A stretch of DNA of 64,000 nucleotides from Ascidiaceihabitans sp023955215 (GCA_943788345.1 CALSPX010000001.1:1-64000), one strand, 5' to 3'; shown: positions 16,656 to 24,765, counted from the first letter of the stretch. Made by a program: numbers and translations. Notes: generated by a model not told the origin, from the letters alone.

Positions 16656-16937
16656 TTAGTTCACGCCGTTTTGCATGCGATTTTGTGTGTCCTGATCCAC
16701 AACTGCGCCTTGCAAGGCGGCTGCGCGGTTTTGCAAGGCTGCAATACGCGCATCCATGGTGCTGATCGTTTCTTCAGCAGATGGTCCTGTTGAGGCGGTT
16801 TGGGCCAACAATGTATTGATGGGACGCAGTTTTGGGTATTTCGCATCTTTTCCAGCATCTGAAACAACACCGTCCAACTCAGGAAACTGAGTGCAGGCCA
16901 TCAGGGCTAAGGGTAAAATGAAAGCAATCAAGCGCAT
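16656..16937 (-). CDS. Small lipoprotein, function unknown
   Basis: Using the ATG at 16937-16935, the product is 93 residues with a lipoprotein signal (MRLIAFILPLALMAC, lipobox LMAC, Cys at 15). The mature part is predicted helical with a heptad-like segment (AEETISTMDARIAALQNRAAALQG) that could form a coiled coil. A longer frame runs to 17132 but would put the signal in the middle, so the shorter start is preferred. It is divergent from the TetR gene. Envelope localisation is inferred from the lipobox only. Confidence 0.75.
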   Translation of the reverse strand: MRLIAFILPLALMACTQFPELDGVVSDAGKDAKYPKLRPINTLLAQTASTGPSAEETISTMDARIAALQNRAAALQGAVVDQDTQNRMQNGVN

Positions 16938-17031
16938 GTCTTTTTCCAACTGTTGTACGCTTGATGCACCAGCCAAAGGTTTGGCGCAAGCGGTGCTTGG
17001 TTCTGAACGCTTGTTCATATAACATTGGGGT

Positions 17032-17616
17032 ATGGCACGTACAACAGGATCACACTCGGGCATCACAGGCCCTAAAATACGCACCGCCGCGCTTGAGCTG
17101 TTTGCCAAGCACGGGTTTGCCGCTGTTTCCATGCGCCAAATTGCCAGCGAGGTCGGTGTGCAGGCCGGGGCGCTGTATAATTATACACCCGATAAACAAA
17201 GCCTGCTGTTTGATCTGATGCAGTCCCATATGACCGAATTGTTGGCAGCTTTGCCTGATGAGGATGCAGCGCAGCCGTTGGAAATGTTAGAGCAGTTCGT
17301 CCGTTTTCACATCGCCTTCCATCATGAGCGGCCCGAGGCAGTGTTTATCGCCTATATGGAGCTGCGTAATCTGACGCCTGAAAATTTTGCCTTGATCGAA
17401 GACCTGCGTGGCCAATACGAAAACCGCCTTCAGAACATTCTGATCGCAGGGCAAGCAAGCGGCGCTTGGACTGTTAAGGATGCAAAGATCGCAACATTTG
17501 CAGTGATCGCGATGCTAACGGGTGTGAACACATGGTTTCGTAGCGAAGGCCGCCTTAGCCTAAACGAAGTGCAGGACCAATATTGGCAAATGGTGCGCAA
17601 TGCCGTGGGCGGCTGA
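17032..17616 (+). CDS. TetR/AcrR-family transcriptional regulator
   Basis: A 194-residue regulator with the TetR N-terminal helix-turn-helix (AALELFAKHGFAAVSMRQIASEVGVQAGALYNYTPDKQSLLFDLM) and an all-helical ligand-binding C-terminal domain carrying the effector-family pattern HHERPEAVFIAYMELRNLTPE. It lies divergent from the small lipoprotein gene across about 95 bp. Ligand and targets are not apparent. Confidence 0.88.
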   Translation: MARTTGSHSGITGPKIRTAALELFAKHGFAAVSMRQIASEVGVQAGALYNYTPDKQSLLFDLMQSHMTELLAALPDEDAAQPLEMLEQFVRFHIAFHHERPEAVFIAYMELRNLTPENFALIEDLRGQYENRLQNILIAGQASGAWTVKDAKIATFAVIAMLTGVNTWFRSEGRLSLNEVQDQYWQMVRNAVGG

Positions 17617-18170
17617 TACTGTAGGGTAAGTGACGGGAACCACTACAAACGCTTGGTTCTGTATTCCGGGGGACCTGTATGTACAGGTGGTCACCAGGTA
17701 ATCGAACCAGGGTCCGAACAGAGCCAGCGGCCGAGGAATTGCTTAAGGCCTCTGGAATGTATAACCGATCACAGAGAGAGCAGAACCCGTCTCCCCTTAG
17801 GTAGGGCGTGCGAAGGGCGGGGGCAAGGGGTGTTGCGGTAGTCAGACGCCGATTGCCCCGATGCCAATCTGGCGTTCGGGGGATCTGTAGGGTCGTCATT
17901 GCGACAACCAAGTATGTTGAATGATAAGCGGGCCCGCTGAAATGTTTGCGTGGCACATGGATTGCGGCTGTCAAACCGCAGCTGAATATCACCGGTGACA
18001 TCAGTGGCTGGTAATTGGGGGTGTAGCCCAACAATCACTCAGCCGTTTGGCCATTATGTTTACAACAAGTCTGGAAACCTTGAAGGATCGATCACGCAGA
18101 TATTTATGCGCGCCTCCTTAGGATTTCGTTAGGGATGCGAACTGTTGTGTCCGCAGCCCTAAATTCTGAG
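17617..18170. other. Gene-free stretch with a chain of strong inverted repeats, possible structured RNA
   Basis: No convincing protein gene is seen in about 550 bases. Several stems follow one another: ACCTGTA/TACAGGT (17673-17679, 17682-17688); CCGAGG/CCTCTGG with one bulge (17731-17736, 17749-17755); CGTCT plus CCCCTT pairing with AAGGGG and AGACG (17788-17798, 17825-17848); CCCCGA/TCGGGG extended by GCCA/TGGC (17856-17881); GGTCGTC/GACAACC with one G-T pair (17891-17909); and TGCGG/CCGCA (17963-17980). I looked for RNase P, tmRNA, SRP and 6S hallmarks and did not find them. The strand is undecided. Confidence 0.45.
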
Positions 18171-18356
18171 TTATTTTACAGTGCGGGCAGCCATAGCTGC
18201 AGCACGAATCTCTTCTGCGATTTCTTCGGCTTCGTCTGGTTCAAAATCCATTGGAACTTCGATGCCTTGCGATTCGATGAAAATGCGGACCATGCCAAGG
18301 TCGGTTGGACCGATTTGCATGTTTGCTTCGACGTCGCGTTCTTTATTGATGCCCAT
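18171..18356 (-). CDS. Small conserved acidic protein (DUF6324-like)
   Basis: A 61-residue protein with ANMQIGPTDLGMVRIFIESQG followed by a strongly acidic helix (PMDFEPDEAEEIAEEIRAAA). From memory this matches a short protein family widespread in Rhodobacterales and labelled DUF6324; I cannot check the number. No signal or membrane segment is present. It lies just before tRNA-His on the opposite strand. Function unknown. Confidence 0.7.
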   Translation of the reverse strand: MGINKERDVEANMQIGPTDLGMVRIFIESQGIEVPMDFEPDEAEEIAEEIRAAAMAARTVK

Positions 18357-18527
18357 TGGGTATTCTCCGGAAATGATGAACCTGTGCTATCTACATGCAC
18401 TATGTTTGGCAAGATCGCGGATATGCCCTTTGAAATATCCATTTCGGGCAGATTGATAAGATTGAGGTGCAATATTTGGTTTGAAAGGTATTGCGTTCAT
18501 TTGTTTGGGCGGTTAATCAGCCCACAA

Positions 18528-18604
18528 GTGCCGCCTTAGCTCAGTTGGTTAGAGCGCCTGATTGTGGATCAGGAGGTCCCTGGTTCGAGACCAGGAGGTG
18601 GTAC
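18528..18604 (+). tRNA. tRNA-His (anticodon GTG)
   Basis: A full cloverleaf: 5' GTGCCGCC pairs over 8 positions with 3' GGTGGTAC, including the extra G-1/C73 pair typical of tRNA-His. The D arm is TAGCTCAGTTGGTTAGA, the anticodon stem-loop CTGATTGTGGATCAG gives GTG, and the T arm is CCTGGTTCGAGACCAGG. The genome encodes only CA after C73, so the CCA end must be completed enzymatically. A run of 11 C follows at 18611-18621. Confidence 0.96.
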
Positions 18605-18649
18605 CACTTACCCCCCCCCCCTTTTAAAAACAACGAACCTAAATCGGGC

Positions 18650-18934
18650 TTATTTTATTTCGATGGTCCGGCGCAGTTCGCCGTCTGTACGATTGTAGAT
18701 CAGGATTTGGTTTTTGCTGGTTACAATCGCATACCATGTTTCGCCTTGGGTGAAGGCTGTGGCGGTTGATCCGTCTGGCAAAGTTATCATTTGGGGCAGG
18801 TCAGGACCTTTTGACGACAGGCGGGTGACAAGCAGGCCGACCACGACTACAACGCCGATCAACATGGTGGCTGTAAGTACTGTCACCAATCGTCTTAAAA
18901 ACCGCAAGTTCGCGGGTTCAACAGGATCTGTCAT
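18650..18934 (-). CDS. Small membrane-anchored protein (DUF6476-like)
   Basis: A 94-residue protein starting at the ATG 18934-18932. Residues about 16-40 (VTVLTATMLIGVVVVVGLLVT) form a single membrane helix, followed by a short extracytoplasmic beta-rich domain (ITLPDGSTATAFTQGETWYAIVT). From memory it resembles a Rhodobacterales family labelled DUF6476 found next to an RluA gene. Its start codon overlaps that of the divergent pseudouridine synthase (shared CATG). Function unknown. Confidence 0.7.
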   Translation of the reverse strand: MTDPVEPANLRFLRRLVTVLTATMLIGVVVVVGLLVTRLSSKGPDLPQMITLPDGSTATAFTQGETWYAIVTSKNQILIYNRTDGELRRTIEIK

Positions 18935-19967
18935 GTCGATCACCTCAGTTCGTTTCCGTATCAGCGAAGCACCGCCCTCTCGTCTTGATAAGGCGGTTGC
19001 ACGTGATGTGCCAGAGGATGCATCGCTGTCACGCACCCGTTTGTCCCGTTTGATCACGGATGGCGCGGTGAAAGTGAACGGCGTTGTCGTTCTTGATCCC
19101 AAGGCCAAGGTTCTTGAGGGCGCTGATGTTGAAATCGACGTGCCAGAGGCCGAAGAAAGCCACATCTTGCCTGAGAACATTCCGCTGGATGTGATCTATG
19201 AAGATGATGACCTGATTGTGGTTAACAAACCCGCGGGCATGGTTGTCCACCCTGCACCTGGTACGCCGAACGGCACATTGGTTAATGCCTTGATGCACCA
19301 TTGTGGCGATACTCTGTCTGGCGTGGGTGGCATGAAACGCCCGGGAATTGTGCACCGCATTGATAAAGAAACATCTGGAATCTTAGTCGCAGCCAAGACG
19401 GACACGGCGCACCATGGTTTGGCAGCTCAGTTTGCAGACCACAGCACTGAACGTTACTATAAAGCGCTGGTTTACGGTGTGCCTGATGCGAATGATCCAA
19501 GGTTGCGCGGTGTTAAAGGCGCAAGCTTTGAGACCAGCAATATCCTTCGCATGACCACACAACTGGCCCGTCACAAAACAGATCGCCAACGCCAGGCGGT
19601 GTTGTTTCAAGGGGGGCGTCACGCTGTGACCCGCGCCCGTACGGTTCGGCGCTTTGGTGCGCCTGAAGTGATTGCCTTGATGGAATGTTGGTTGGAAACA
19701 GGTCGTACGCACCAAATTCGCGTGCATATGACCCATGCCGGTCACGGCCTTGTTGGTGATCCGGTTTATGGCGGTAAGCGTAAGCTGCCTAAAGGATCAA
19801 TTAGTGATGATGGTCTGCGTGAGCTTGGTGTTTTCAAGCGCCAAGCCCTACACGCGGCTGTTTTGGGGTTCAAACACCCAGTGACCGGCGAGATGATGCG
19901 CTTTGAGGCGGATATGCCTGCGGATATGTCCCGTTTGATCGCAGCACTTGAGATTCCAGCTAAATAA
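18933..19967 (+). CDS. RluA/RluD-family pseudouridine synthase
   Basis: About 344 residues, modifying uridines in rRNA. An N-terminal S4-like RNA-binding domain (SRLDKAVARDVPEDASLSRTRLSRLITDGAVKVNG) is followed by the catalytic domain with the nucleophilic Asp in PGIVHRIDKETSGILVAAK. Also present are DLIVVNKPAGMVVHP and the closing ETGRTHQIRVHM. I place the start at the ATG 18933 because the longer frame would cover the neighbour's coding region and the S4 domain begins right after this ATG. The domain order matches RluD (23S) more than RluC, but the exact site is not proven. Confidence 0.9.
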   Translation: MSITSVRFRISEAPPSRLDKAVARDVPEDASLSRTRLSRLITDGAVKVNGVVVLDPKAKVLEGADVEIDVPEAEESHILPENIPLDVIYEDDDLIVVNKPAGMVVHPAPGTPNGTLVNALMHHCGDTLSGVGGMKRPGIVHRIDKETSGILVAAKTDTAHHGLAAQFADHSTERYYKALVYGVPDANDPRLRGVKGASFETSNILRMTTQLARHKTDRQRQAVLFQGGRHAVTRARTVRRFGAPEVIALMECWLETGRTHQIRVHMTHAGHGLVGDPVYGGKRKLPKGSISDDGLRELGVFKRQALHAAVLGFKHPVTGEMMRFEADMPADMSRLIAALEIPAK

Positions 19968-19988
19968 CGAAGCCTTGGTTTGTTACGC

Positions 19989-20030
19989 CTATGTCACATG
20001 GTGCACATAGGCGTGAGGCGTGTGACATAG
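19989..20030 (+). promoter_or_regulatory. Competing inverted repeats upstream of rpoH
   Basis: CTATGTCACA at 19989-19998 is complementary to TGTGACATAG at 20021-20030 (10 bp). It can alternatively pair with GTGCACATAGG at 20001-20011 (CCTATGT/ACATAGG plus CAC/GTG). The two stems are mutually exclusive. No T-run follows, so a simple terminator is unlikely. The element lies between the rluD-like stop and the heat-shock-type promoter and could act on read-through transcripts or as a binding site. Confidence 0.45.
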
Positions 20031-20083
20031 CATTGGCCTTTGCCGTTGGCGTCTCCATATTGAAATTATCGCATAGGGAACCT

Positions 20084-20112
20084 CTTGAAACCTGTCTGTG
20101 CGGCACCCATAT
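20084..20112 (+). promoter_or_regulatory. Sigma-32-type promoter of rpoH
   Basis: CTTGAAA (20084-20090) and CCCATAT (20106-20112) separated by 15 bases closely match the heat-shock consensus (CTTGAAA, 11-16 bases, CCCATNT). It lies 48 bp before the rpoH start codon, suggesting that the sigma factor activates its own gene. Confidence 0.65.
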
Positions 20113-20159
20113 CAATGTTAAGCCCATAAACATGGGCACCCAAATGAGAGGGACTGACA

Positions 20160-21056
20160 ATGGCTAATTATGCAAATCTACCGGCACCAACCCCAGAAGG
20201 TGGCCTGAACCGTTACATGCAAGAAATCCGCAAGTTCCCAATGTTGGAGCCTGAGGAAGAGTACATGGCGGCCAAAGCTTGGGTTGAAAAAGAAGACACA
20301 GGCGCGGCCCATAAAATGGTCACCAGCCACCTCCGTTTGGCAGCTAAAATTGCGATGGGTTATCGCGGTTACGGTCTGCCCCAAGCCGAAGTGATTTCAG
20401 AGGCCAATGTTGGTTTGATGAAGGCCGTTAAGCGGTTTGATCCTGAAAAAGGTTTCCGTCTGTCGACCTATGCCATGTGGTGGATCCGTGCGAGCATTCA
20501 GGAATACATCCTGCGTTCGTGGTCTTTGGTGAAGCTGGGCACAACTTCTGCCCAGAAGAAATTGTTCTTTAACCTGCGCAAAGCCAAGAACCGCATTGGT
20601 GCACTCGAAGAAGGTGATCTGCGTCCAGAAAACGTGGCCCGTATTGCTAATGATCTGGGTGTAACAGAAACCGAAGTGATCAGCATGAACCGCCGCATGA
20701 GTGGTGGGGATGCGTCATTGAATGCGACCGTTGGCTCTGAGGGCGAGGGGACCATGCAATGGCAAGATTGGCTTGAGGACGAAAGTGCCGACCAAGCTGG
20801 CGATTATGAGGCCAATGACGAGTTGACGGTGCGCCGCGAAATGTTGGCTGAAGCGATGGATGTTTTGAACGACCGTGAAAAAGACATTCTGACCCAACGC
20901 CGCCTAAGCGATGAAGCGATCACGCTGGAAGACCTGAGCACACAATACAAAGTGAGCCGTGAGCGTATTCGCCAGATTGAAGTACGTGCATTTGAAAAGC
21001 TTCAAGAGCGCATGCGTGCCTTAGCTGAAGAAAAAGGCATGATGGCGACTGCTTAA
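20160..21056 (+). CDS. rpoH: RNA polymerase sigma-32 factor (heat-shock sigma, RpoH)
   Basis: A 298-residue sigma-70-family factor. Region 2 contains NRYMQEIRKFPMLEPEEEY, LRLAAKIAMGYRGYGLP and the RpoH-box-like QKKLFFNLRKAKNRIG that distinguishes sigma-32 from the housekeeping factor. Region 4 ends with YKVSRERIRQIEVRAFEKLQ for -35 recognition. The size agrees with alphaproteobacterial RpoH. The upstream promoter resembles its own target consensus, and a strong terminator follows. Many Rhodobacterales carry two rpoH paralogues; which one this is cannot be told. Confidence 0.95.
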   Translation: MANYANLPAPTPEGGLNRYMQEIRKFPMLEPEEEYMAAKAWVEKEDTGAAHKMVTSHLRLAAKIAMGYRGYGLPQAEVISEANVGLMKAVKRFDPEKGFRLSTYAMWWIRASIQEYILRSWSLVKLGTTSAQKKLFFNLRKAKNRIGALEEGDLRPENVARIANDLGVTETEVISMNRRMSGGDASLNATVGSEGEGTMQWQDWLEDESADQAGDYEANDELTVRREMLAEAMDVLNDREKDILTQRRLSDEAITLEDLSTQYKVSRERIRQIEVRAFEKLQERMRALAEEKGMMATA

Positions 21057-21087
21057 GCCACCTTGGCGATTGCCGACAATTACCCTA

Positions 21088-21115
21088 GCCTCGCCCTAAA
21101 TCAGGCGGGGCTTTT
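21088..21115 (+). terminator. Intrinsic terminator after rpoH
   Basis: GCCTCGCC (21088-21095) pairs with GGCGGGGC (21104-21111) around an 8-base loop, followed by TTTTCTATT. It lies about 30 bp after the rpoH stop. Confidence 0.85.
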
Positions 21116-21153
21116 CTATTCAAGGATTGGTCTGTCGTTTTTAGGGGTTCCAC

Positions 21154-21615
21154 ATGTCACAGATCAGACGGCGCAGTGTTAAAACACAGTTTGGTCTGCT
21201 GTGTATCGTGGAGGAAGCGGGAGAGATCACGCGCCTTGATTGGGGCATCTCTGCAGATGATCACAGCGATGTTCTGCATGCTGCCGAAATCCAGATGCTG
21301 GCCTATGCGCGAGGCGAATTAGAGACATTTGATTTGCCAATGAACGTCAAAGGCACTGATTTCCAACGTGATGTGTGTGCTGCGATGTTTGCGATCCCCT
21401 TTGGCTACACCCGAACCTACGGCGAAATTGCCAAGGATTTGGGCGTTCCAGCCCAAGCGGTGGGACAAGCCTGTGGTGGAAATCCGATCCCAATTATCAT
21501 TCCGTGCCACCGCGTGATGGGTGCTAAGGGTCTGACGGGTTTTTCAGGTGAAGGTGGAGTCGAAACCAAGGTTGCACTGCTGCGCCATGAAGGCGCGGCA
21601 GGATTGTTGATTTAG
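21154..21615 (+). CDS. ogt: Methylated-DNA--[protein]-cysteine S-methyltransferase
   Basis: A 153-residue suicide repair protein that removes the methyl group from O6-methylguanine. The active-site motif IIIPCHRVM holds the acceptor Cys, and FQRDVCAAMFAIPFGYTRTYGEIAKDLGVPAQAVGQACGGNP is the DNA-binding helix-turn-helix with its arginine finger region. There is no Ada-type N-terminal zinc domain, so it is an Ogt-type protein. It stands alone after the rpoH terminator and converges with pcs. Confidence 0.93.
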   Translation: MSQIRRRSVKTQFGLLCIVEEAGEITRLDWGISADDHSDVLHAAEIQMLAYARGELETFDLPMNVKGTDFQRDVCAAMFAIPFGYTRTYGEIAKDLGVPAQAVGQACGGNPIPIIIPCHRVMGAKGLTGFSGEGGVETKVALLRHEGAAGLLI

Positions 21616-21618
21616 TGG

Positions 21619-22320
21619 TTACGCTTTGGCTGTGCGTTCTGGGATAACTTGTTGCGCGACGCCTGCACCCAGCAAATAAACGCTGGTGATCACAAGACCC
21701 CAGTGTGCCCAGCTTTCCGGGTGAAAATCGACCCAAGCGGCCCAACCTGCAAAGAACGTCCAAGCGATCGCCACTGGCAACGTTACCACGCGCCAGCGTT
21801 CTGTGCGCACAGGGTGAACGAATTTAAGTGGCAGGAACATTGCAACGGCTAAGATCGTAACAAGTGCCAGTGATACCCAAAAGTTTGGTTCAAGCGCAAA
21901 AATAACCAAGACCAGCATGTTCCAGCACCCTGGGAAGCCGGAGAATGAATTATCCTTAGTTTTCATACGTGTATCAGCAAAATACATTGCGGATGTAAAT
22001 GTAATAAGGATGATCGCAAACCAACCTGTCCAGCCGTCCATAAGCCCAGATTTGAACAAAGCAAACGCGGGGATGAAGACATAAGTCAGGTAGTCGATGA
22101 TCAGATCAAGCAGTACACCATCAAATTCAGCGGCGTTCTTTTTGACATCGTAGTGACGCGCCAATGGCCCATCAATCCCGTCCACAATGAATGCAACCAC
22201 CAACCAAAGGAACATCAGGTCCCATCTGGCATCGACTGCGGCCAGCATTGCTAGCATTGCGAAAACTGCGCCAGTGGCGGTCAGTAGGTGTACGGAGAGG
22301 GCGCGAATTTTTGGTGTCAT
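21619..22320 (-). CDS. pcs: Phosphatidylcholine synthase
   Basis: A 233-residue integral membrane enzyme with about eight hydrophobic segments. It condenses CDP-diacylglycerol with choline, the one-step bacterial route to phosphatidylcholine. The CDP-alcohol phosphotransferase signature is visible at about residues 47-80 as VDGIDGPLARH then EFDGVLLDLIIDYLTYV, in the spaced form typical of Pcs. The stop is 4 bp from the convergent ogt stop. Presence of pcs fits alphaproteobacteria. Confidence 0.92.
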   Translation of the reverse strand: MTPKIRALSVHLLTATGAVFAMLAMLAAVDARWDLMFLWLVVAFIVDGIDGPLARHYDVKKNAAEFDGVLLDLIIDYLTYVFIPAFALFKSGLMDGWTGWFAIILITFTSAMYFADTRMKTKDNSFSGFPGCWNMLVLVIFALEPNFWVSLALVTILAVAMFLPLKFVHPVRTERWRVVTLPVAIAWTFFAGWAAWVDFHPESWAHWGLVITSVYLLGAGVAQQVIPERTAKA

Positions 22321-22418
22321 GGTGCTTACATGCCGTAAGGTTGCGAGAAATGCAAAGCGAAACCCGCCAATTGGATTGACGGGTTTCTAAAAGGCTATTC
22401 AAGGGCGATGTTCAGTTA

Positions 22419-23015
22419 TTACTGATCTTGGCCCAAACGGACTTCTTCGACTGGGTAGGCCAGATAATCAGAGTCTTCATATGCTTCGTGGCAATCATGG
22501 CAGAAAGACTGTTTGATTTTCATGACTTTGCCGTTTGGCTGTAGGCCAGCGTAGAGCCAATCGTTTGTTTCTGGGATCGAACCTGCTTCCATTTTGGTCA
22601 TGATGAACAGTGGACCGGGGCGCGCCTTTTTCTTTTTGATTGAAAGGCTGATGGATTCTTTGGCCAAAACAGAACCAACTGGCATGTTCACGCCTTCGTC
22701 TTCAAATTTTAGATATTGCTCAGCAGCGATCTCGTTGGCGAAGGTGTTTAGGATGCGTGTCCCGTGTGATCCTTGAATCGCTGGACGCGTCGCTGTTGGG
22801 GCCCATGAACGGAAATTCGCGCCAACTGCGTCACCTTCTTTTGCATAGCCTGCGGCTAGCTTGTCAGACAGGCAGTCATAAAGCGCGACAATGTCTTCGC
22901 CTTCTAGGTCAAAGCGGTCTTCAACGGTCAAGGTTGCACAGTCTTCTGCGAAGGCTGTTGTGGCTGTAAGTGCAAGGCCGAATGCTGCGGCCCCGATGCG
23001 AGTATATGTGTTCAT
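22419..23015 (-). CDS. Cytochrome P460-family protein
   Basis: With the ATG at 23015-23013 the product has 198 residues and a Sec signal peptide (MNTYTRIGAAAFGLALTATTAFA). The c-type haem site CHDCH lies near the C-terminus in FCHDCHEAYEDSDYLAYPV, with the P460-domain patterns SHGTRILNTFANEIA, LAKESISLS and PGPLFIMTKMEAGSIP earlier. P460 proteins are periplasmic haem proteins that can oxidise hydroxylamine or NO. A Lys that could cross-link to haem is not assignable by eye, so ordinary c-haem function is also possible. It is a single gene with no ammonia-oxidation neighbours. Confidence 0.85.
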   Translation of the reverse strand: MNTYTRIGAAAFGLALTATTAFAEDCATLTVEDRFDLEGEDIVALYDCLSDKLAAGYAKEGDAVGANFRSWAPTATRPAIQGSHGTRILNTFANEIAAEQYLKFEDEGVNMPVGSVLAKESISLSIKKKKARPGPLFIMTKMEAGSIPETNDWLYAGLQPNGKVMKIKQSFCHDCHEAYEDSDYLAYPVEEVRLGQDQ

Positions 23016-23140
23016 GTTAAGGTCCCCGTGAGTGATGGTATTTATTGTTTGAGCATCTAAATGCTGCTTGGGGTCTATCATGACAGTTTCAGTGATAACG
23101 GGGCATAAACGTTTGCGTGATGTGGGGCTGTTTGGCTGAA

Positions 23141-24061
23141 TTAGGCCTTGGGGTGCGCGTTATCATACACGTCCAACAAACGCGCAGTGTCGATTGCGGT
23201 ATAGGCTTGGGTGGTCGAAAGTGATGCGTGCCCTAGCAATTCTTGGATCGTGCGTAAGTCGCCACCTGCGTTTAATAGGTGCGTGGCAAAGCTGTGGCGC
23301 AAGGCGTGTGGTGTTGCCGTAGCTGGAAGGCCCAGTTGCATCCGTGCTGATGCCATCGCTTTTTGAATGGCCCGTGGGGATAAAACGCCACCACGCACGC
23401 CTCGAAACAGTGGTCCATCGTTGGTCAAAATGTGAGGGCAGGCTTTGACATATGCATCAACCGCGGCGCGAGCTGCGTCCACGACGGGTACGATCCGTTC
23501 TTTGCCGCCTTTACCCGTGATCCGCATCACTTGTGGTAGGGGGGCGTCGATCCCTTTTAGCCCAAGGGCCTCAGAAATCCGCAAGCCACAGCCCCACAGC
23601 AATGTCACCACTGCAGCGTCGCGGGCTGCGACCCAAGGCTCAAGCGATTGCATTTCAACGGTTTCGATCATGTCGCGCGCGGCATCAATCGCCAGTGGAC
23701 GGGGTAGTTTTTTGGTAAATTTAGGAGAGCGCGTGAGCAGAACGGCGGTAGGTTCGAACCCTTCACGCGCGGCAAGCCAACGATAGAACACCTTAACGGC
23801 AGACAGCTTGCGCGCTAGGGATCGAGGCCCAACGCCTGCTCCACGGCTGTTGGCCATCCATGCGCGCATATCGCTGATTGTGATTTTGGATAGGGCCCCT
23901 AAGCCTTGGGATTCACCCTTGTGGCCAGTGATAAACGCAAGAAATTCAGTCACGTCGCCCGCATAGGCGGTTACTGTGTTTTCTGCGGATCCTTTGAGCG
24001 ATTTTTGGTGGTCGAGCCATTCCTGTAGCGCATCACGCGCTGCAGGTGAGATCAGGCTCAA
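23141..24061 (-). CDS. xerC: Tyrosine recombinase XerC
   Basis: A 306-residue chromosome-dimer-resolution recombinase. The N-terminal SAM-like domain (WLDHQKSLKGSAENTVTAYAGDVTEFL) and the catalytic set are complete: Arg in GLRISEALGL, Lys in ITGKGGKERIVPV, HALRHSFATHLL, LLGHASLSTTQAYTAID. Context is housekeeping, 4 bp overlapping a DUF484 gene, the same pairing seen beside xerC in many proteobacteria. This separates it from the island integrases. Confidence 0.93.
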   Translation of the reverse strand: MSLISPAARDALQEWLDHQKSLKGSAENTVTAYAGDVTEFLAFITGHKGESQGLGALSKITISDMRAWMANSRGAGVGPRSLARKLSAVKVFYRWLAAREGFEPTAVLLTRSPKFTKKLPRPLAIDAARDMIETVEMQSLEPWVAARDAAVVTLLWGCGLRISEALGLKGIDAPLPQVMRITGKGGKERIVPVVDAARAAVDAYVKACPHILTNDGPLFRGVRGGVLSPRAIQKAMASARMQLGLPATATPHALRHSFATHLLNAGGDLRTIQELLGHASLSTTQAYTAIDTARLLDVYDNAHPKA

Positions 24062-24765
24062 GACAACCAGCGCCGCATGGCGCGTTCAAAGACACCCGTG
24101 AAAAAGGCCAATAGGTCAGTGCCCTGCTGTGGTCCAAACATATGCGGATCTTCCGCACCCATAACCAATAGGCCGGGCAGGCGTCCATCGCCAAAGTCTA
24201 GCTTTAGACAGGCTTCTGAGCGGATCCATTCCGCATTTTCGCCATAGATCATTTCAGATGAATTCTGCACTTGGCGCAAGGTCACTTTGCGCACCTGACC
24301 TCCACGTCCATTTGAAAGATAATCATCAATAAATCCGGGTTCGGCAACGCTCAAAACTTCGCCCAAACGCTTAACTGTACTCTCGGAATCGCGTTGCACG
24401 GTCTCAAGAACTAGTTTCGTGGCATCGACGCGCAGAATTTCTGAGACGGCACCGTTGAGGTCGCGCAAGAACGCTTCAAACTCCATCGGGTCCAGCATCC
24501 GCAAAATAGCGCGGTGCACCTGATTTGTGCCTGCAAGGTTTTCGTATGCGGCTGCGATCACCGAACGGTGTGTGTCTTCAAGTCGATCAAGGCGACTTTC
24601 GAGGCGATCCATTGCAATGCCGCGCAGGTCGACAATATTGCCGCCCATTGCACGCTCATTTGCAGCGATCAACGCCTGCATTAGGTCCTTGTCGTCCAGA
24701 ATCACGTTTGGTTGCGAAATAATAGCTTCGCGCAACGTATCATCAATTTTCGGGCTACTGCTCAT
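24058..24765 (-). CDS. DUF484-family protein
   Basis: A 235-residue cytoplasmic protein of the DUF484/GAF-like family. It has an N-terminal helical part (DRLESRLDRLEDTHRSVIAAAYENL), a central region and the typical ending LLVMGAEDPHMFGPQQGTDLLAFFTGVFERAMRRWL. It overlaps xerC by 4 bp (ATGA), a neighbourhood conserved across proteobacteria. Function is unknown. Confidence 0.88.
   Translation of the reverse strand: MSSSPKIDDTLREAIISQPNVILDDKDLMQALIAANERAMGGNIVDLRGIAMDRLESRLDRLEDTHRSVIAAAYENLAGTNQVHRAILRMLDPMEFEAFLRDLNGAVSEILRVDATKLVLETVQRDSESTVKRLGEVLSVAEPGFIDDYLSNGRGGQVRKVTLRQVQNSSEMIYGENAEWIRSEACLKLDFGDGRLPGLLVMGAEDPHMFGPQQGTDLLAFFTGVFERAMRRWLS

Noticed and set aside
17617..18170. RNase P RNA, tmRNA, SRP or 6S RNA
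   Set aside because: The RNase P GAGGAAAGTCC core, a tmRNA tag of the ANDN type, and the SRP GGAAG loop were looked for on both strands and are absent.
18611..18621. Phase-variation tract
   Set aside because: The C11 run lies outside any coding sequence or evident promoter; kept only as a low-interest observation.
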